Positions 6,586 through 8,998 of a stretch of 8,998 nucleotides of DNA are shown piece after piece. How positions within the stretch are numbered: the stretch's first letter is position 1; each line of letters begins with the position of its first letter. The notes under the pieces were generated by a model. That model saw only the letters and a program-made list of their open reading frames with translations, ran no database searches and was not told the DNA's origin. Both the position numbers and the translations under genes were made by a program. This DNA comes from NS-11 sp036505795. GTDB taxonomy: Bacteria; Nitrospirota; Nitrospiria; Nitrospirales; NS-4. The stretch is taken from positions 1 to 8,998 of the forward strand of contig DASXSU010000025.1 of the NCBI GenBank assembly GCA_036505795.1, given 5' to 3'.

Positions 6586-6912
6586 ATGGGCTCCGGTCAA
6601 GAGACAGATTGGGGAGTATCCAGGGGTCGAGACGGAACACAGAGAGGATGCTGGAACGGTGTCAGACACCGTTTCGTCCTGCAGAGAGGCGCGAAGAAGA
6701 ACCAAGTGATAGCGATGCGACCCGGTGGCGGAAGTGGCGGACTGGGACTATCGACGGAATGCGAATGCAGCGGAACCGATCCAGGAACTTGTACCCTTGA
6801 TGTGTCTGGACTGGGTGCGAGTTGCTACAAGGGAGATGGAACCTGTAATTCAGGCTGTAAGTTCCGTACGATCACTACCGGGCTCGGCGGCGGCGGCATA
6901 TTCGCTGAGTAA
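6586..6912 (+). CDS. Six-cysteine (CxC type) paralog lacking a signal peptide; possibly a decayed gene
   Basis: The 108-residue frame is homologous in its C-terminal two thirds to the 6086 protein. It keeps A-M-R-P-G-G-G at 43-49 and cysteines 59, 61, 69, 80, 87 and 91 in the pattern CxC-x7-C-x10-C-x6-C-x3-C, plus an extra Cys22. Homology begins around residue 30. Before that the sequence is unlike the paralog, has no hydrophobic signal peptide and includes a 19-base palindrome (codons 24-30). The five-residue S-G-Q-E-T at the start may be a trace of the S-G-V-Q-E-R segment, but this is weak. Most likely the original 5' end was lost or scrambled, leaving a cytosolic or untranslated remnant. 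A functional cytoplasmic protein is possible because the ribosome binding site is good. A Cys-rich disulfide domain would not normally fold in the cytoplasm. Confidence 0.6.
   Translation: MGSGQETDWGVSRGRDGTQRGCWNGVRHRFVLQRGAKKNQVIAMRPGGGSGGLGLSTECECSGTDPGTCTLDVSGLGASCYKGDGTCNSGCKFRTITTGLGGGGIFAE
6655..6673. repeat. REP-like perfect palindrome AACGGTGTCAGACACCGTT
   Basis: Nine-base arms AACGGTGTC and GACACCGTT flank a central A. It lies within the 5' part of the 6586 frame, exactly where similarity to the 6086 paralog starts. The GTC-A-GAC centre is the same as (reverse complement of) the centre of the palindrome at 6011-6023, so the two are probably members of one repeat class. Confidence 0.6.
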
Positions 6913-6925
6913 TGAAGTAGCAAGA

Positions 6926-6977
6926 CGGCGGGATTAATGGCAGAGAATGAGGACAATTCATTCTCTGCCTCTCGCCG
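6926..6977. other. Long imperfect inverted repeat between 6586 and 7038 genes
   Basis: The inner stem pairs GGCAGAGAATGA (6939-6950) with TCATTCTCTGCC (6958-6969), 12 perfect pairs around loop GGACAAT. After a five-base left-side bulge (TTAAT, 6934-6938), an outer stem pairs CGGCGGGA (6926-6933) with TCTCGCCG (6970-6977), eight pairs including one G-U. No T-run follows, so it is not a canonical intrinsic terminator. It may stabilise or process the transcript, attenuate readthrough, or be a small mobile repeat. Confidence 0.6.
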
Positions 6978-7037
6978 GCAGCACATAGGCCGATTTGCCC
7001 TGTAGGATCAAAGACGGGCAACACGGAAGGACCAGCC

Positions 7038-8243
7038 ATGAGAACACGAACAATCGTCATATTGCTCTTCTGTAGTTTCTATCTGCTCGCTGCCGGATGT
7101 ACTGACAGAGCGGGGACCGTCAAGCCAGATGAATCCGCGGCCCCGGCGGTCGCGCAGGGCCAAGAGGATCCGGGCGCGCCCTCGTCGGGGGATGTTCAAG
7201 AGCGAGGGATTCCGCTAAAGGTTCTGCCAGGAGTGACCGCGCCGCGGCCGGGTGGAATATTTCTGCCGCCCCCGCCTCTGCCTGGCGAGTTCGCGATACG
7301 GACTCCAAAAGGGTACTACCTCACCGCGATTGACGGAGGCGGCCGAACAGCTGACCCCATTGTTGTTACTGCTAACACGTCGGCCGGCCCATGGGAGAAA
7401 TTCAAGATTCTAGTTACGAGTACATCATCCCCTTACGACAAGAGCATCCAGACTGCTAATGGCAACTATCTCACTGCTGTGAACGGAGGAGGCCTCACCG
7501 CGAACGTGTTTCATACGGATGCGACAAAGGTCAATGATTGGGAGAGATTCAGGATCCTTGACCTCGGCGTCGGAAACTTTTCGCCCAGCTATTATGCGGT
7601 CATGACCGTGAAGGGGTTCTATGTCACGGCAGTAGGAGCCGGAGGGAAATACGCGGATGCCATACACACTGATGCAAAACAGATTCAGGCATGGGAACAA
7701 TTCAGGATCGTGAAATGCGGAGATCCGGGTTCCGGATACGCATACGCCATCACGGCCGACAACGGCGAATTTCTTGCCGCCACGAATTGGGAGGGGAAAC
7801 CCGGATTCGGCTTAAGTCGCTCCCCCACCGAATCGGATATGAAATACAAGCTCATCCGGCAAAGCGACGCGACGTACGCCCTCCAGACGGCGAACGGCAG
7901 GAACTATGTCACCGCCCTGGGGGGAGGCGGGCAAGTCGCGACGTATGACCGCAAGTATTACACGCCAGATTGCGGGGGACTTTTCGGGGGTCCTTGCATC
8001 GGTGGATCCGCGCCAATCTTCCACACCGATGCGACACAAGTGCAAGCGTGGGAAAAATTTAGGATCATCGATCAAGGTAACTGCACCTATGCGATTCAGA
8101 CCTCGAGCGGGTTCTTTGCGGGTATTTTCAAAGATTCATCGGGAGTCACGTTACTCACCACCAGGCGCGATGGCGCGCCAACGACGAACGAGAAGTTCCA
8201 GTTGGTCGTGTTCGGTTTGGCATCGCCCGTGGTTCTTCAGTGA
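7038..8243 (+). CDS. Lipoprotein with six fascin-like repeats (two predicted beta-trefoils)
   Basis: The start has GGAAGGA at 7025-7031, 6 bases from the ATG. The signal peptide ends in L-L-A-A-G-C (Cys21 lipidated; +2 is Thr, compatible with the outer membrane). A flexible linker carries S-G-D-V-Q-E-R-G-I-P at 50-59 and a Pro-rich P-P-P-P-L-P at 77-82. Six repeats follow, at about 85-125, 136-174, 186-226, 235-274, 280-345 and 350-395. They are built on G-x-Y-L-T-A-x-x-G-G-G, then H-T-D-A, then W-E-x-F-R-I. Six such repeats make two beta-trefoils of the fascin-like type, which commonly bind proteins or glycans; the ligand is unknown. Repeats 4 and 6 have lost most signature residues. Repeat 5 carries an insert with C-G-G-L-F-G-G-P-C, a likely disulfide loop. 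Other mature cysteines are 227 and one in G-N-C-T-Y. It ends 44 bases before the protease gene. Confidence 0.88.
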   Translation: MRTRTIVILLFCSFYLLAAGCTDRAGTVKPDESAAPAVAQGQEDPGAPSSGDVQERGIPLKVLPGVTAPRPGGIFLPPPPLPGEFAIRTPKGYYLTAIDGGGRTADPIVVTANTSAGPWEKFKILVTSTSSPYDKSIQTANGNYLTAVNGGGLTANVFHTDATKVNDWERFRILDLGVGNFSPSYYAVMTVKGFYVTAVGAGGKYADAIHTDAKQIQAWEQFRIVKCGDPGSGYAYAITADNGEFLAATNWEGKPGFGLSRSPTESDMKYKLIRQSDATYALQTANGRNYVTALGGGGQVATYDRKYYTPDCGGLFGGPCIGGSAPIFHTDATQVQAWEKFRIIDQGNCTYAIQTSSGFFAGIFKDSSGVTLLTTRRDGAPTTNEKFQLVVFGLASPVVLQ

Positions 8244-8287
8244 TTAGGTGATATGCAGCAGAGCGTCTTGATAGAAGGAGGCACGTC

Positions 8288-8998
8288 ATGAATCATTTCA
8301 TTCGCCAGCATCGAACTCTATGTGCGGCAGTTTCGTTGTTCCTCGCCATCCTCTTGGGCAACCTACGAATTGGACTTGCAGAAGAGTCGGCGCCTCCAAG
8401 TGCGCCGGCCGCAGATCCTAGCGGTGTCCAGGAACGCGCGGTGATTCAACAAAAGCAACTAATGCCTTTGCCGTCACTATCGGCCCCCAAAGGGACGACT
8501 TTACCACCGCCACCGGCTCCCGCGTCAGGGCCCGGCGGGCCATTGCCTGTGGTCGGCGGCACGAATGAGCCCGACTACAAATACCCCTGGGTCGTGCGGA
8601 TGAACGGCTGCGGCGCCGTGCTGATCGAGCCGCAATGGGTCTTGACGGCCGCACATTGCGTCACCCCGAACATAGGATGGGGCAAGATCACCTATACCCG
8701 AACTGATTCGTACGGCCGCGCGCAAACAGAAACGCGCCCTCCCGATCCTAATGCCGGGCCTGCGAACAACCGAGGTGTGTTCATCCACCCGAATTATGCA
8801 CCCGCCCAGGATCAGGCCAACGACATTGCGTTGATCAAGCTTCAGCAGCCGTTCTCCGTCAACTTTGTTCTTCAGACTGTCGGTTTGCCGAGGACTCCAC
8901 GACAGGCAGGCACGATCGGAACTGTGGCATCGATCAGGCATGACGGGCCGGTGCCGCCTGGCCAAGCTGCCGTCTTGCGCGGCCCCATCGCCCAGCTC
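8288..8998 (+). CDS. Exported trypsin-like (S1) serine protease, 3' partial
   Basis: AAGGAGG at 8275-8281 lies 6 bases before ATG 8288, and the frame is open to the window end (237 codons). The signal peptide is residues 1-31 (I-G-L-A/E-E). A Pro/Ala-rich pro-segment follows, with S-G-V-Q-E-R-A-V at 45-52 and P-P-P-P-A-P at 73-78. The S1 domain starts at V-V-G-G (88-91). Catalytic His123 is in T-A-A-H-C and catalytic Asp179 in N-D-I-A-L-I-K-L. Cys108 and Cys124 are placed for the conserved His-loop disulfide. The GDSGG serine motif must lie beyond 8998, so activity cannot be confirmed. The residue before V-V-G-G is Pro rather than the usual Arg/Lys, so classical tryptic activation at that bond is unlikely. 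The 44-base gap and shared pro-segment motif tie it to the upstream lipoprotein, which could be a partner or substrate (inference). Confidence 0.93.
   Translation, partial: MNHFIRQHRTLCAAVSLFLAILLGNLRIGLAEESAPPSAPAADPSGVQERAVIQQKQLMPLPSLSAPKGTTLPPPPAPASGPGGPLPVVGGTNEPDYKYPWVVRMNGCGAVLIEPQWVLTAAHCVTPNIGWGKITYTRTDSYGRAQTETRPPDPNAGPANNRGVFIHPNYAPAQDQANDIALIKLQQPFSVNFVLQTVGLPRTPRQAGTIGTVASIRHDGPVPPGQAAVLRGPIAQL

Noticed and set aside
6926..6977. attC-like recombination site of a cassette array
   Set aside because: The hairpin is imperfect with a bulge, but I see no core GTTRRRY-type site, and no similar structures follow the other genes.
1..8998. CRISPR arrays, tRNA or rRNA genes, integrase or transposase genes
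   Set aside because: Nothing in the window shows regular short repeats with spacers, structural RNA signatures or the relevant protein motifs.

Overview
The window is a run of eight substantial genes plus several very short reading frames, all on the + strand. Every full-length gene whose 5' end is visible, except the one at 6586, begins with a Sec-type or lipoprotein signal peptide, so this is an array of exported proteins. Base composition looks moderately GC-rich and the ribosome binding sites are strong AAGGAG/AGGAGG types. No gene here is a secure taxonomic marker. From memory, the N-terminal domain of the large tandem proteins resembles hypothetical proteins of Nitrospira-like bacteria. 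I offer a Gram-negative, Nitrospirota-like origin as a low-confidence inference. The lipoprotein and the periplasmic thiol oxidoreductase fit an organism with a periplasm.

Layout. 1-3706: two tandem, clearly homologous large exported proteins, the first cut by the window edge. They share four cysteine positions and one architecture: N-terminal beta domain, Pro/Ala-rich linker, helical segment, beta-rich C-terminal half. 3797-4631: a 21-codon frame with its own ribosome binding site, then a DsbA-superfamily oxidoreductase (CGFC, cis-Pro) with an ScsC-like helical N-terminus. 4759-5938: two small exported proteins with six mature cysteines each and related Pro-rich C-terminal tails. Between them lie two micro-ORFs that encode little more than a signal peptide. 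5978-6912: a short frame ended by a palindromic repeat, then two paralogous six-cysteine proteins, the second without a signal peptide and with a second palindromic repeat in its 5' part. 6913-7037 holds a long hairpin. 7038-8243: a lipoprotein with six fascin-like repeats (two predicted beta-trefoils). 8288-8998: the start of an exported trypsin-like serine protease with His and Asp visible and Ser beyond the window.

How it may work together (inference): the thiol oxidoreductase sits among proteins that probably need disulfides. Three otherwise unrelated proteins (6086, 7038, 8288) carry the same short segment, G-D-V-Q/K-E-R-like, just after the signal peptide. The 4759 and 5489 proteins share a C-terminal tail. 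These shared modules suggest the products form one functional set, perhaps a secreted or cell-surface complex with a protease, a possible carbohydrate- or protein-binding beta-trefoil and Cys-rich partners. No function can be assigned from sequence alone. I saw no convincing intrinsic terminator between genes, so long cotranscripts are possible.
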